From: Lineus longissimus
Taxonomy: Eukaryota; Nemertea; Pilidiophora; Heteronemertea; Lineidae
Assembly: GCF_910592395.1 (NCBI RefSeq)
Contig: NC_088317.1
Span: 10,974,001-11,038,000, forward strand
Reading direction: 5' to 3'
Length of the DNA: 64,000 bases
Made by a program: the position numbers and the translations under genes. The notes under the pieces are model-generated. The model was not told the DNA's origin, ran no database searches, and was given only the letters and a program-made list of their open reading frames with translations. Positions 12,301 through 21,543 of this stretch are shown piece by piece; the first letter of the stretch is position 1; each line of letters begins with the position of its first letter.

Positions 12301-14401
12301 AAACGTGCCCTGCTAACGGACGACGGACGACGACGACGACGGACGACGGACGACGGACGCCACGGTATGGGATAAGCTCACATCTGCTAAGAGGTGAGCT
12401 AAAAAGGTGTCATTAGAAATATTTATTTGTCTACTTGTCAAAACCACTTGGAACTTATTGGATCTTGGTGTCTGGGGTGAAGGAGATGTCACATTTGATG
12501 ACAAGTTGGGGGGGGGGGATGCGTACACACGAGGGATTTCTCACCAACTTAGTTGGAATTTTAATTTATAAAAGGAATAGGCCAATGTGTTTGCAACGCA
12601 GACCAGGTAACTGATACTTTGCCTTCTGGATTGCATCTTTTTTTTTTATAAGGAATTTTTTGTTTATATAAGGAGTGTGCTGGTAGAAATTTCCCGTGTG
12701 ATTCAGTCAACAACATAGTTGGGCCATATTTTGACTCTTCTTTATCACCAGATTAGTATTTAGAAAGATGCAAATGATGCCCGCAATCAGGCTTATACAT
12801 ATCCGCCAAGGCTGTACCTTCTCATAATACACGGTTTTGCCCAAAACCTCCTATCATCCCATCGACTTCTCCTTTTCCTCTTTTCACTGATACTTTTTAC
12901 AATAATAATAGATAAAATCTATTTTGGCCTAAAAATAGTGCAGGACCTAAATATTGCTGGATTTTATGTCTTTCGATTTTATGTCTAACTTCCAGTCACC
13001 TGTGCACCTGTTCTTAATTTTAAAACCAACTAAGTTGGTGAGAAATCCCTCATGTGTCTTCCTACACAAGAGGGACTTGGAATTTTAATTCATAACAGGA
13101 ATCCAGACCAGGTAACTGATACTTTGCCCGATTGGTTGGAGTTGCTGGCTTTTGTTTATATAAGGATTTTTTTGTTTATATAAGGAGTGTGGGGTAGAAA
13201 TTTTCCCATGTGATTCAGTCAACAGGAATCGGGATCTTCCCTTGAATATCTTATTGAGATGACCAAAAACTTGACTCAAAAATAGCCCTCGAGGATTTTT
13301 TTACTCAATTGTTTGTAAAAAAAGTACCCCCAAAAGTATGATTTGATAAGCCAATTCATTTTTTCAGTGTAGGAATATCTATTCAAGCCCAAAAAAATAC
13401 AAAATCAAATGCACATTTGGAGAAGATAAGGTGCATTTTTATTGGGATTCGGGATTATGCCGAAATTGCTATCACTAGTATCAGGAACCGGGATATGGCC
13501 TACATTAAAATTGATTTTACGCCTTGATTTTAATAGGAAGCTCCAAAACGCAGGTTGACCTGCCTCATAGGGTTATAAATAGAAAGCCATCCAGTGCAAC
13601 AAAAAGTGGCGGGAAAAGATCGTCGCTAGACCATGCGGTCTGGAAAAGTTACCGCTGATATTTCAGTAAATATTTCCGGAGTGGGAAGGAATTAATTCCC
13701 CTACTATATTTCATTGGAAAGATTATTCTGTCTGTGACACAAACAAATGAAAATGATGTAAATTAGAAATATGAGCAGCATATTTAGGCCCCTATGATGG
13801 AGAAATAAATGTTGAAGTTGGCAAAAAGGTCACACTCCCAGTCACTATCAAATTCAAAGGGATTCACCTTCTGAACTCTTATCTAAAATTCTTGTTAAAC
13901 AATCACATAGGCCTATTAAACAAATGCCTTATAGTTGCTAATTTTGAAAAGTAGAGTAGGCCTACTTTTTTAGTCCATGACTCCAAGCGAAGGCCACGCA
14001 CGTAGACTGCGGGAGGATGCCCGGGGAGGATGCACACACGTCATGCACGTGCATTGCAATGATATGAGATGACGCCATGTTTGCATGGCACGATGGTGTG
14101 GATGATGGGCTCATCCTCGGCACCCAGTGGTTTTCCATATGCTCCAGCTCTCGCTATTACAAACGTAGGAGTATCAAAAACCTGAAGCTCAGGATGTGAT
14201 GGGCTAGGCCTATGACATGACTGAATACCGGTATATTGTTGAACTATCAAACTACACTGCGGGACACTAGTATTCGAAATTGATAAAATAATGTGAAATC
14301 AGCTACTCACCAGTAGGCCTACCACCTCCTCCTTGACCACCGGCATCGCCCACACCATCAGAAGTTGAATTAGTGCCTATAGTGTCCATTCCCGTATCCA
14401 T
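3325..14401 (-). CDS. Multi-exon host gene: Cys-rich motif plus ubiquitin-like (UBX-like) segment, product unknown
   Basis: Eleven minus-strand exons with GT-AG borders and fully compatible phases: 14311-14401 (ATG), 10750-11034, 8593-8864, 6806-6883, 6028-6132, 5320-5355, 4864-4992, 4352-4528, 4011-4061, 3710-3778 and 3325-3396, giving about 455 residues so far. In order it encodes: a Gly-rich N-terminus; a basic RRKRKRK tract that may be a nuclear signal; a segment with YRLYPKLG and, further on, TIYIRPERKL; a CxC...CxxC motif (CSCGRRKVANTCLVC); then RFVDGEGTFPIKIRLPGG, CRFLP and DFIGA, which read like a UBX/ubiquitin-like fold. From memory, this module order occurs in invertebrate proteins related to ubiquitin ligases with HECT domains. 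No HECT domain lies in the window, so that link is inference. The gene probably continues beyond 3325, perhaps to 1702-1845. Confidence 0.75.
3710..3778 (-). CDS. Exon 10, duplicate of the exon at 6806-6883
   Basis: 69 nt, phase 0-0, encoding ASTRRRSVTNPPASTAVVDQ and three more residues. Donor TTG|GTGAGTAGG and acceptor CTTTTTGCAG are shared with the exon at 6806-6883, and so is about 60 bp of upstream intron. Confidence 0.7.
4011..4061 (-). CDS. Exon 9, Ser-rich linker
   Basis: 51 nt, phase 0-0, acceptor TCCTTGCAG, donor GAG|GTACATG. Encodes 17 residues containing SSSST. Confidence 0.6.
4352..4528 (-). CDS. Exon 8, end of the ubiquitin-like segment
   Basis: 177 nt giving 59 codons, phase 0-0. 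Starts VLVDFIGAQED, which continues the UBX-like pattern of exon 7, and ends NVQWDREE before GTAAGTATAA. Confidence 0.75.
4588..4741 (+). repeat. 3' fragment of the dispersed GTGAGCTAAAA repeat family
   Basis: Matches the end of the full copies: a segment with ATATAAAATTGGTGGCAATC, then GGACGACTGACGAC and the terminal AGGTGAGCTAAAA. Lies in an intron of the minus-strand gene. Confidence 0.7.
4864..4992 (-). CDS. Exon 7, ubiquitin-like (UBX-like) strand-loop segment
   Basis: 129 nt giving 43 codons, phase 0-0, between CTTATGCAG... and TCT|GTAAGTG. Contains RFVDGEGTFPIKIRLPGG and CRFLPQENVS, the most family-like part of the predicted protein. Confidence 0.75.
5320..5355 (-). CDS. Exon 6, 12-codon micro-exon
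   Basis: 36 nt, phase 0-0, acceptor ATTTTAG, donor AAG|GTATGCC, encoding DKKMMETEAEDK. Very short, but splice sites and phase both fit. Confidence 0.6.
5459..5530 (+). repeat. 5' fragment of the dispersed repeat family
   Basis: GAAATAGCCAGGGGCAATCGTGCTCAC resembles the start of the full copy at 11289. The match fades after about 70 bp. Confidence 0.5.
6028..6132 (-). CDS. Exon 5, Cys-rich zinc-binding-like motif
   Basis: 105 nt giving 35 codons, phase 0-0. Encodes CSCGRRKVANTCLVCQQN, a CxC-x(10)-CxxC arrangement consistent with a small zinc knuckle or ribbon. Acceptor AATTGTAG, donor AAG|GTTAGTAG. Confidence 0.75.
6806..6883 (-). CDS. Exon 4, duplicate of the exon at 3710-3778
   Basis: 78 nt giving 26 codons, phase 0-0, starting ASTRGRNVTNQH. 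Same borders as exon 10, with a 3-codon length difference. Confidence 0.7.
6985..7060 (+). repeat. 5' fragment of the dispersed repeat family
   Basis: GAAATGCCCCAGGAAAATTGTGCTCACATTGGG followed by CAACAAAAG, as at the start of the copy at 56674. Truncated after about 70 bp. Confidence 0.55.
7753..7826 (-). CDS. Candidate cassette exon that would shift the frame
   Basis: Good acceptor (GTGTATTTGCAG) and donor (AT|GTAAGTAGG) enclose 74 nt open in the incoming phase 0 (starts DSILYHGHRTPSTE). Because 74 is not a multiple of three, inclusion would put the exon at 6806-6883 out of frame and end translation in the exon at 6028-6132. Skipping it keeps the whole gene in frame. It is a poison cassette exon, a decoy, or has a different donor. 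Confidence 0.4.
8593..8864 (-). CDS. Exon 3, conserved-looking globular segment
   Basis: 272 nt, enters in phase 1 and leaves in phase 0. Encodes 90 codons including LSLSAHDFKGEIYRLYPKLG and ATNAPTIYIRPERKL. Acceptor ATCTCCAG, donor TCA|GTAAGTATAA. Confidence 0.75.
8990..9482 (+). repeat. Diverged copy of the dispersed repeat family
   Basis: Begins near CATGGCCAAGGACGTGCTCACCTGTGG, contains two TTTGCCCCCTGGTGGC-type blocks and ends CAGGTGAGCTAAAAA. About half the length of a full copy, with no AGGTCA block. Confidence 0.65.
9590..10060 (+). repeat. Second dispersed repeat family (fragment)
   Basis: Low-coding stretch with several GGTCAAAGG/AAGGTCAT words, ending in GGGACGGACGGATCC and an anonymous tail. 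The style matches the other AGGTCA-rich repeats, but the ends differ. Boundaries are approximate. Confidence 0.35.
10750..11034 (-). CDS. Exon 2, basic nuclear-signal-like tract
   Basis: 285 nt, enters and leaves in phase 1. Encodes DDIQRTIASFGLATQSVVQN followed further on by RRKRKRKNEK, a cluster of basic residues. Acceptor TTTTTCAG, donor G|GTAAGTATG. Confidence 0.75.
11289..12405 (+). repeat. Full-length 1.1-kb dispersed repeat, copy A
   Basis: Starts GAAATGGCCAGGGCCATTGT and ends GAGGTGAGCTAAAAA. Inside are about three imperfect 300-bp sub-repeats, each with TGACCTCTGTGACCTTGA and a reverse AGGTCA, a TTTGCCCCCTGG block and TACATGTGTAC. A GAC/ACG microsatellite sits at 12318-12358. No open frame of note, so probably a non-autonomous transposon. 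A copy about 98% identical by eye lies inverted at 46437-47555. Confidence 0.8.
12528..13056. mobile_element. MITE-like element with about 29-bp terminal inverted repeats
   Basis: Left end CACGAGGGATTTCTCACCAA (continuing CTTAGTTGG) pairs with the right end 13028-13056, with one mismatch near the tip. About 529 bp, AT-rich, no coding frame. A partial direct copy of its left interior follows at 13070-13225. Confidence 0.65.
13070..13225. repeat. Partial direct copy of the MITE interior
   Basis: Repeats words found at 12555-12712: GACCAGGTAACTGATACTTT, GTTTATATAAGGAGTGTG and GTGATTCAGTCAAC, in the same order. Confidence 0.65.
13226..14310. other. Rest of intron 1, no feature seen
   Basis: Between the MITE remnant and exon 1. 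No exon, repeat boundary or RNA gene is recognisable. Confidence 0.5.
14311..14401 (-). CDS. Exon 1 with start codon
   Basis: ATG at 14401 opens MDTGMDTIGTNSTSDG and a run of Gly. 30 codons plus one base, then donor G|GTGAGTAGC, which joins the exon ending at 11034 in phase 1. This ATG is the first on the exon, and the frame is open to the donor. Confidence 0.7.
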
Positions 14402-14586
14402 TACGCTATCATCTGGCCATCATCCGTCCTATCAACTCATAACTTGCTATGCTTGCAGAAGTTTTGCGTCAGTGTGTAACGTGGTATATGATTGGTTTAA
14501 ACAAGTGTAAGACAAAGCCACGTGACTGATTAGCAACCGCCCCTATTAAACTGAACGTAGGCGTGCTTAATCTCTATATATGAAAA

Positions 14587-14754
14587 GTGTTGAACACAAA
14601 TTGATATCAGACACGCCCACTCGTCGATCACGTGATGCTCGGCTGGGCCTGTAATTGGTCAGGCAGTCGGGAAACGATTTGTGTTGAACACAAATCAATC
14701 AAGAATGATTTGTGTTGAACACAAATCACGAAAGGCGACAAGTGTTTAACACTT
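14587..14754. promoter_or_regulatory. Cluster of four GTGTTnAACAC palindromes upstream of the host gene
   Basis: Palindromes lie at 14587-14597, 14676-14696 (21 bp, perfect around a central G), 14707-14727 (the same 21 bp) and 14740-14754 (AAGTGTT T AACACTT). Centres of the last three are 31 and 30 bp apart, about three helical turns. They lie 186-353 bp upstream of the minus-strand ATG at 14401. A weak TATA-like TATAGAGA sits at 14570-14579 on the minus strand. Equal spacing and dyad symmetry suggest binding sites for a dimeric factor; the factor is unknown. Confidence 0.55.
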
Positions 14755-15597
14755 ATATTAATAGTGATCGCTTCCGCGCGCCATAAGAATTCCCACAGTA
14801 TGTGCAGTGAATCGGCATGATTCTGTTCGCCTATTAAGTTTTAGTTCTACGATTCTTTCATGAGTAAAAAGTAGACATTCTAAGCAATACAATAATGTCA
14901 CTCCCATAAAAATTGATTGGAAATTGAGGGAGCTACGGCATTCTGTTCGGCAACTGGCAGCGCTGAAAAAATACATTGCATACTGTACAATACCAAATGG
15001 CACATTTTAAAAAGCGCTCATTGGACAACGTAGGGAATCACCAGAAATGACGTCATCGCTGGTCTAAATAGAAAACTACGGTGGCGCAGTAGAGCACAAG
15101 AAAAGGTTTAGCATTAACTTCGTCATGCAAGCTTCAGCAACAAAACGATTTCTCATGAATGATTTATTTGATCATCATCAGCTTGTTTCCCCTGATAGAT
15201 AAAAAAATGATTTACAATTTCCATCAAAGTTTTCTATTTTGTGTATAGTCACATGTTATTTAACTGGCAAGGAGCCAAGCAGTTTTGAATATTCGCAGGA
15301 AAATACTTCGTACTTGTAAACGAGGCTATGACAATAAGTATGCTCATTCATGGCATAAACTTCATGTTTCGGTAAATATTTTCATACGATGATTTCACCC
15401 GAATTATGGTCAGGATTGAGGAATGAACAGTGGCATAATTATGTCAACCAAAAACATTGGTACCGTAGTGAACGCAAAAGGATATCAAATACCATGGAGC
15501 ATGCCATTTTCATGCATAATGAACTAAACACCGGGAAGATATTAATGATATTAACTCAGCTGAGCGCCAGACCCGTGGGCCTCTTGTTTTACTATGT
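14755..15597. other. Intergenic; probable diverged LTR start of the BEL/Pao-like element
   Basis: Contains an ATGACGTCAT word near 15048. The beginning of the LTR that ends at about 15702 must lie here, but I could not place its TG start. Confidence 0.35.
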
Positions 15598-15935
15598 AAT
15601 AAAATCGTCTGCTAATTTTTACCCGATTTCGTTGTTCGTTTGGCTTCGCTTGCCGTCTTTTTACGCCCTTAATGTCGAGACCACAGATCATCCTCGATAT
15701 TTTGGTGCCGAAACCCGGGAAAATAACATCTTCCGAACAAGTAGGGGCGTAAAAAAGTCAAGTAAGATGCCTCAGGCGAACGAAGAATTGAAAGGACTTT
15801 TGAAGTCGCGAGCGTCGGCACGAAGTTGGCTGCATTGGACGATGCATGTAGCGAGGCGCGTAAAGACACTGCAGACGCCGATGTTGATTTTTCGTCTGTG
15901 AAAGTGGTTGTAGAGTGTCAACAACGTCGTCTCGT
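15598..15935 (+). mobile_element. BEL/Pao-like LTR retrotransposon, 5' end only
   Basis: A polyadenylation signal AATAAAA near 15598 and a U5-like stretch are followed by an 18-nt tRNA primer-binding site, TGGTGCCGAAACCCGGGA, at 15703-15720. A short leader follows, then a gag start at 15767. The TGGTGCCGAAACCCGGGA type of site is familiar to me from BEL/Pao and similar elements. The element is cut at 15935 by the Ty3/gypsy LTR. No BEL/Pao pol is present in the window, so only the first few hundred bases remain. Confidence 0.65.
15767..15935 (+). pseudogene. BEL/Pao-like gag N-terminus, frameshifted and truncated
   Basis: ATG at 15767 opens MPQANEELKGLLKSRASARS. Around 15825 the plausible frame changes: the next frame reads ALDDACSEARKDTADADVDF up to the insertion of the Ty3/gypsy LTR. 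The acidic and basic heptad-like pattern fits a gag N-terminal coiled region. Broken by one frameshift and by the insertion. Confidence 0.55.
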
Positions 15936-16135
15936 TGTTAGAATAGAATGGAATAGAATAGAAGTTCCTATAAAGTATATATTGATAATCTAAATAGTAC
16001 AAAGTTCTGTATGATGTATCAAGTAATAGCATCCATGTTGATATGCTAATCAGATGAATACATTAGGTTAGTTACATTACTTAACACGAGACGTCTCTGT
16101 TGTAGCATAACATAATAATAAGGTATTCTGTTACA
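15936..16135 (-). repeat. 3' LTR of the Ty3/gypsy element
   Basis: On the minus strand a polypurine tract (AAGGAGGGAGA, about 16136-16147) is followed by TGTAACAGAATACC..., ending ...CTATTCTAACA, a 200-bp unit with TGT...ACA ends. It follows the integrase stop by about 400 bp, where a 3' LTR is expected. No matching 5' LTR was seen upstream of gag. Confidence 0.75.
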
Positions 16136-16535
16136 TCTCCCTCCTTGGAAATGGGATGATTGACTTGAAGTTGATTATCCTATAGCTAAGTACAAATATG
16201 AATATAAAAGTATAAAAAGCAAAGTTTCACACAGTTGGGTGATCAGTCCAGATCTGCTGAATGCTTGATCGTAACAACAATTGTAGTATATAACAGTATA
16301 TGAAATAGTATTCTGGAATAACTCTGAAGAAGATATATACCAGCAAAATAAAGTGGCCATTTGGCATCATCATGTATAAATTGCATGGAATTACATATTA
16401 TGCAAATAAGAAAACAGTTTAATTCTATCTAACACCGTTAATTGAATGAATGATTATATATATAATTGTTTCATTACTAAAGTCTAAAATTGTCTAAAAC
16501 ATTGTCTCTGATTGTTCTCAATTTGATCTTACAAT
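16136..16535. other. Ty3/gypsy 3' untranslated region
   Basis: Between the integrase stop and the LTR. AT-rich, with the polypurine tract at its LTR-proximal end. No coding. Confidence 0.6.
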
Positions 16536-18135
16536 TTAATTATCATATCTGCTTTGTTTGCGAATTGAACGACCAGATCTAGTCTGATAGACCTTTTCAC
16601 CACTACCAGTATCCGTGCTTTCAGCAGTGTTCTTAGGCTGAGTTGGAGGTGTGATATCACCCGGATGCTCATTGGTTTCAATGTCAAAGTTCTCAGGTTC
16701 ACTTAATTGTTCATCTGTGAATCGCTCATTGGTTGCACGCAAATATTTTCTGTTGCGGCGGTATGTACCCTTATTAGTTTTCACAGTATATGAACGTGGT
16801 TCTGACAGTTTCTCAGTTACATAACCAGGGTTCCAGACTCCTGACTTGGGGTCTTGGACGCGAATATTTTGTCCGGTTTGTAGCTCAGGAAACGGTTCTG
16901 CTCTGGCTCTTTGGTCGTAGTAGTGTTTCTGTAGATCCTGTCGGTGCTGTAAAGCCTCCTTAGTACTGTCATTATCAGTAGGTCTACACTGATGGAGTGA
17001 TCTCTTCATCAGCAATGTCGTTCTCGGCTCCCAGCTCATGAGTAGTTTCGCAGGACTAGCGATGTTACTCGAGACGGGTGTTGTTCTATAGTACAGTAAG
17101 GCGATATTAGCGTCTTCACCTGCATCTAGTGCTTTAAGGATGAGTTTTTTCACAGTCTGTACACACTGTTCTACTATGCCGTTTCTCTGGGCATAGTGAG
17201 GACTGCTTGTTGTGTGTTTTATTCCGTAAGAAGCGCAGAATGATTTGAATGCGTAGCTATCATATTGTGGACCATTGTCAGACACAAGTTCTTCTGGTAT
17301 TCCGTATTCGCAAATTACAGACTTGGTAAATGCGATTACTGTCTCTGAACTAAGTGACTTTCCTAGTCGTCTTACCACTGGAAACTGTGAATAGTAGTCC
17401 ACGTATAGCAAGTAATGCACTTGATAGTGCTCAAACAAATCTGAAGCAAGCCTCTGCCAGGGATATTGTGCGATACTATGCGGTTTCAATGGCTCACGTT
17501 GTTGCTTGTTCTGATGCGCTTGGCAAATGCTACACTGTGACACTAGTTGCTTGATTTCATTTGTCAGTCCGGGCCAAAACACTGATTGTTTCGCGCGGAG
17601 AATGCATTTTTCAATGCCTTGATGTCCTTGGTGGACTGCTTTCAGAATGTCCTTTCGGAGAGAGTTCGGTATAATGATTCGATCGCATTTGAATAGAAGT
17701 CCGTCTTCAACACTAACATCTTCACGATAGTTGAAATAGTCAATTGCCTCTGCTGGGCAACCATCTCTGGTTTCAGGCCATCCTTCCACAACAAGGGCTT
17801 TCAGGATTTGAAGGTTGTTGTCAGATTTAGTATGGTGGCGAATTTTTTCTAGATTGTCAGTGTCTGTCGCATTATGGTTTCGCGTAATGAGATTAACCGG
17901 TATATCGGGAATTTCCTTGAAATCTGGCGAATTCAACTCACGGTTTGGATCAACCCTTGATAGGGGGTCAGCGATCACGTTTTTCTTTCCAGGAAGATAT
18001 TCAACTGCTACGTCATACTTTGACATGCGCAAAAGTAACCGTTGTAGTCGTGGACTACATTTCGATATCGGCTTCTTTGCAGCGGCAACGATTGGCTTAT
18101 GGTCCGTTTGGACGATTACATGTTTGCCGTACACA
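16536..18135 (-). pseudogene. pol: Ty3/gypsy pol: RNase H C-terminus and integrase
   Basis: One uninterrupted frame of about 530 residues. It opens inside RNase H (HVIVQTDHKPI, ADPLSR), then has an H-H-C-C zinc domain (H170, H173, C203, C206, counting from the ATG at 18140) and an integrase core with D234, D288 and E324, the last two 35 residues apart (DX35E). A basic tail ends in RSGRSIRKQSRYDN. The integrase part looks intact, but its N-terminal partner domains are 8.4 kb away across the insertion, so the polyprotein cannot be made from this copy. Confidence 0.9.
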
Positions 18136-18137
18136 TA

Positions 18138-18400
18138 CACTCTAAGAACTATTTTATCATTAATAGTAAAATTGTTACTATTTAATGGATTAATATTGCA
18201 CCCACATAGAAGTAGTAATTTTTACTACTTCAAAGTAGTTAAGATGTTTAACCAAATAAATGGTAACTTTTTCTACAATTAAATAGTAATTATTTTACTG
18301 TTTTTGATAGTTATTTTTGATAGTTAACTATTCCTGGTGGTTTTGGTTGAACACTCCTCTACTGCTGTAGAACCACATAAATAGTTAAATTTTTACTATT
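18138..18400. repeat. Sub-terminal motif array, left end
   Basis: Many copies in both orientations of AATAGTAA/TTACTATT and AGTAGTTA/TACTACTT within 260 bp of the terminus, for example near 18163, 18176, 18211, 18222, 18233, 18283 and 18394. Confidence 0.7.
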
Positions 18401-18729
18401 TCTGAGAGTTGTTGTTGCCATTACTATTCCTTGGTGGTAATATCCGTGGGCCGTATTTTGGGGCAGGAAAACATGATTCTGCTGCATTTTTGTATCCAAC
18501 AGTCAAAACAAGCATGCCATTGGACGCCAGTCTAGTTACTTTAGTCACTTCCATCCTGCCCTCACCTAGATGGAGACGCCACAAGACATCCAGCTGAATC
18601 TATAGTCTGTCCACAACAGGAAGAAAAGAGTATTTTAATTTTAACAACAATTTAAAATTTATTCAATAAGAAACATCAACTGCAGTGTACTACCACATAT
18701 CACATAGTTTGAATCATAGTGTATTACAA

Positions 18730-19120
18730 CAGTAAGTACCAATGCTTCCACCCCCCCCCCCCCCCCCCCCATATCACTGTAATAAAAGCAATGGAATGTA
18801 TACATAAGTATAAATACACAAATTGCGCTCCCTCTCTGAATAGAAATTCATTGGCCCATGTCAGTTTCAAGTATTTGCTTGACAGCATAACAATTCAAAT
18901 AACAAAAAAAGATTTATATCACAAAACACCTTGTACTAAACAACATACAATTTAATGTCCACCTATGGATATAAATTATAACAAGGTAATGTACATGTAT
19001 ATGAATGAATATCAATAACAGTGATAATATGTGCAATATCAATCTCTTCATTACACGGGTAATTTTGTCCTTTCCTCGCCTAGACCCCCCCCCCCCCAGA
19101 ATATAGTTTTTTTTTCTCCA
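18730..19120. repeat. Poly-C runs inside the CACTA-like element
   Basis: Runs of about 20 C near 18751-18770 and 13 C near 19085-19097. The rest of the surrounding non-coding region to about 19540 shows nothing recognisable. Confidence 0.6.
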
Positions 19121-19539
19121 TATATCTTAAAAAAAGAATGTGTCCTATATCATATAAATCAGTGTATCAAGACTTCTTGATAAAATACATGCTTACCATT
19201 TTTTATACATGTACATTTTGAATTTATGTATACACCCACAAGAGATATTATTTTTTCTATATTGGACAAAATGGATGAAAAGTACCATTGCAATATGATC
19301 ACAAAGTTGGGCAATATCACTTGATTAAAGATATTACACTGAAACCAGTACTAACATTCTCTCCAAACACAATATGACTAGAGTCGAATAAAACTTCACA
19401 ATTTTAGCCCCCCTGTGATTTGGCAACAAATATTAAAAGTGGATATGAACACAGTGGAGATCGAGATTGGCATTTCAAATTTTCATGGTGATTAAGATTA
19501 TTTTGACAGATTTTGGCACAAATTAGATACTAGTATTAG

Positions 19540-19740
19540 GAATACACTGCCATCAGTTTTCATATGATATTGACAAAATACGGTTATTAAAGATGGTTGC
19601 CCGTATCCCAGAAGGTAAGTCAAAGTGCGATAATTTTTGGTATGTCAAATTAAGTGGTCATAAGACATCCACACACAAAGTTTCAACTTTCTAGATTCAA
19701 GAGTAAGTAAATAGCCACCATTGTTGACAGACCGATAGAC
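19540..19740 (+). repeat. Fragment of an AGGTCA-class dispersed repeat
   Basis: GGTATGTCAAATTAAGTGGTCATAAGACATCC and AAAGTTTCAACTTTCTAGA parallel the end of the copy at 57640-57730, including CCACCATTGTTGACAGAC. Confidence 0.65.
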
Positions 19741-20500
19741 AATATTATGAGCCAAAAAACAACATCATTGACAATGGGAATAAAGTACTACCCGATTGTA
19801 CCAACATTAAGACATCACTGCCATAAATCAAACAATGAACATTTTACATGTTTTTACAGGTCCTCTACCTTTTTGAAATCAACTCAATCTGCATGAAATC
19901 TCACAGTCAAAGGGAGTTAACTGTTCTTTCCGTAGAGCCAAAGTCAGAGCCATACTATAGATCTATACACTTGATTGGGAACATCGATCATTTACAAAAA
20001 AGTTAACATGCCAATTCATCTCATTGGAAAATACATTTTCGGAAGATTCTTCTGCTAACTTTTGGAAGACTTTTTCTTTCCAATGGTATGCTTTACTTTT
20101 CGATGAGACCATGAGAAAAGCAATAAAATAGAGTGGCAAAATTTATGTAAATCTTGTTCCCAATTAAAAGTATGGATCTATATTTACTGGTATACACTCC
20201 AAGGCAGTGCACATTGCACATAAGAAACATCTGATTTGAGATACTGCATATCTTAAGGAACCACTAACATTTTCTCAAAGAACTTACTTGTTGTGTTAGA
20301 AAACTGCCAAAGTACCAAAAAGTAGCATCCTGGGCCCAAAGCCAACAAATTTTTATAGCATGTTTCTTACCAGTAATAGGACCTTGCAAAATTCCAAATG
20401 TGCTTAAATAATGAGATTCCAATGATCACCTGTGATAGGGTTGTTGTAAATCTAAGATTTTTTCTCACAGTTCTTTATCTAGCAAAACTGCCACTGGCAG

Positions 20501-20830
20501 GATGAAATGGTCCATGAATCATGTGCTCACGTGTGTGTTCAAATAGATTCAGCTGACTTTGACCTCTGTGACCTTGAAAATAAGGTCAAATAAGAAACCC
20601 ATTAGTTCTGAGATGCACCCTTGCTAATGTACCTACCATCAAAATTTCGTGAAAATCTGACCAATTAAACATTTTAACTTTGGACCTTTGCCCCCCCCCT
20701 GGTGGCAAAACAGTGAACTATAAAAGACCCCAGTTTGGTCCATGAGTAGGGGTCACCAAGGGGTACATTTGTACCAAGTTAGGAATCTGTAGCTAAAGCA
20801 GTTACAAAACATGCTGTCTTGCAAAATGGC
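20501..20830 (+). repeat. Truncated copy of the dispersed 1.1-kb repeat
   Basis: Starts GATGAAATGGTCCATGAATC and GTGCTCACG, then TGACCTCTGTGACCTTGAAA, a TTTGCCCCCCCCCTGGTGG block and GGGGTACATTTGTACC. Ends inside the usual 3' part without GTGAGCTAAAA. Confidence 0.7.
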
Positions 20831-21193
20831 AGTGCCATAGAAAAACGTTTATCCCATGCCCGATGTCAGTGAAATCCAGTGCACAAAGTCACGTTTTGTC
20901 GTATCAAAACATAATTATTCCACAAAACCAGCCGAAATTGGCGCAAATGTAGCCCACAACTGTTTTCGAAGCACGACTGATGGTTTATGATAGCCCCAAC
21001 GCCAGTGATTGCATATTCAAAGACAATAAACGACCGGGGAAATCCGACTGAAACAGCGGTCAGTCCGGCCATGAGATAAAAATACCAGATACCACACGTG
21101 CGAATCCAGACTTGCATTGTTGAAACAGTGTTGCAGCCGAAATCAAACTTCTTGCCCAAATTTTCACTAAAAATGATCGAAAGAAATTTACAT

Positions 21194-21475
21194 ACACAAA
21201 ACCACTCGAGTGGGATTTCTGAGGTATCAGACTACACCCCGAGTGATGGTCTTTGGCTGGAAACCCCCGAGAACGCATATTGACCTCTGTGACCTTGAAA
21301 AGTAGGTCAAATCAAAAACCAGTTGCTTATTTGATGCAACATCACATTTACTTGTCAACATTGAAATAATTCCTTAAACTCGTCACATCCTGCAGTCTCG
21401 GGGGTTTCCAGCCAAAGACCATCACTCGGGGTGTAGTCCGATACCTCGGAAATCCCACTCGAGTGGTTTTGTGTA
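21194..21475. repeat. Foldback insertion with 80-bp arms next to the SAM gene stop codon
   Basis: Left arm 21194-21273 and right arm 21396-21475 are inverted copies with about three mismatches. Both contain CCACTCGAGTGGGATTTC and CCAGCCAAAGACCATCACTC. The spacer holds a 105-bp block (21284-21388) repeated directly just outside the right arm (21479-21584). The outer copy includes the stop codon and last codons of the SAM gene. Confidence 0.8.
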
Positions 21476-21543
21476 TTTACCTCTGTGACCTTGAAAAGTA
21501 GGTCAGATCAAAAACCAGTTGCTTATTTGATGCAACATCATAT

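Noticed and set aside
14041-14250. Minus-strand open frame upstream of exon 2 as extra coding sequence
   Set aside because: It lies in intron 1 with no splice sites that keep phase.
15389-15766. Plus-strand open frame upstream of the primer-binding site as a protein
   Set aside because: It runs through the LTR U5 region and primer-binding site, so it is not a separate coding region.
20866-21159. Minus-strand hydrophobic open frame as a membrane protein
   Set aside because: No splice support, no known pattern, overlaps the foldback region. Likely chance.
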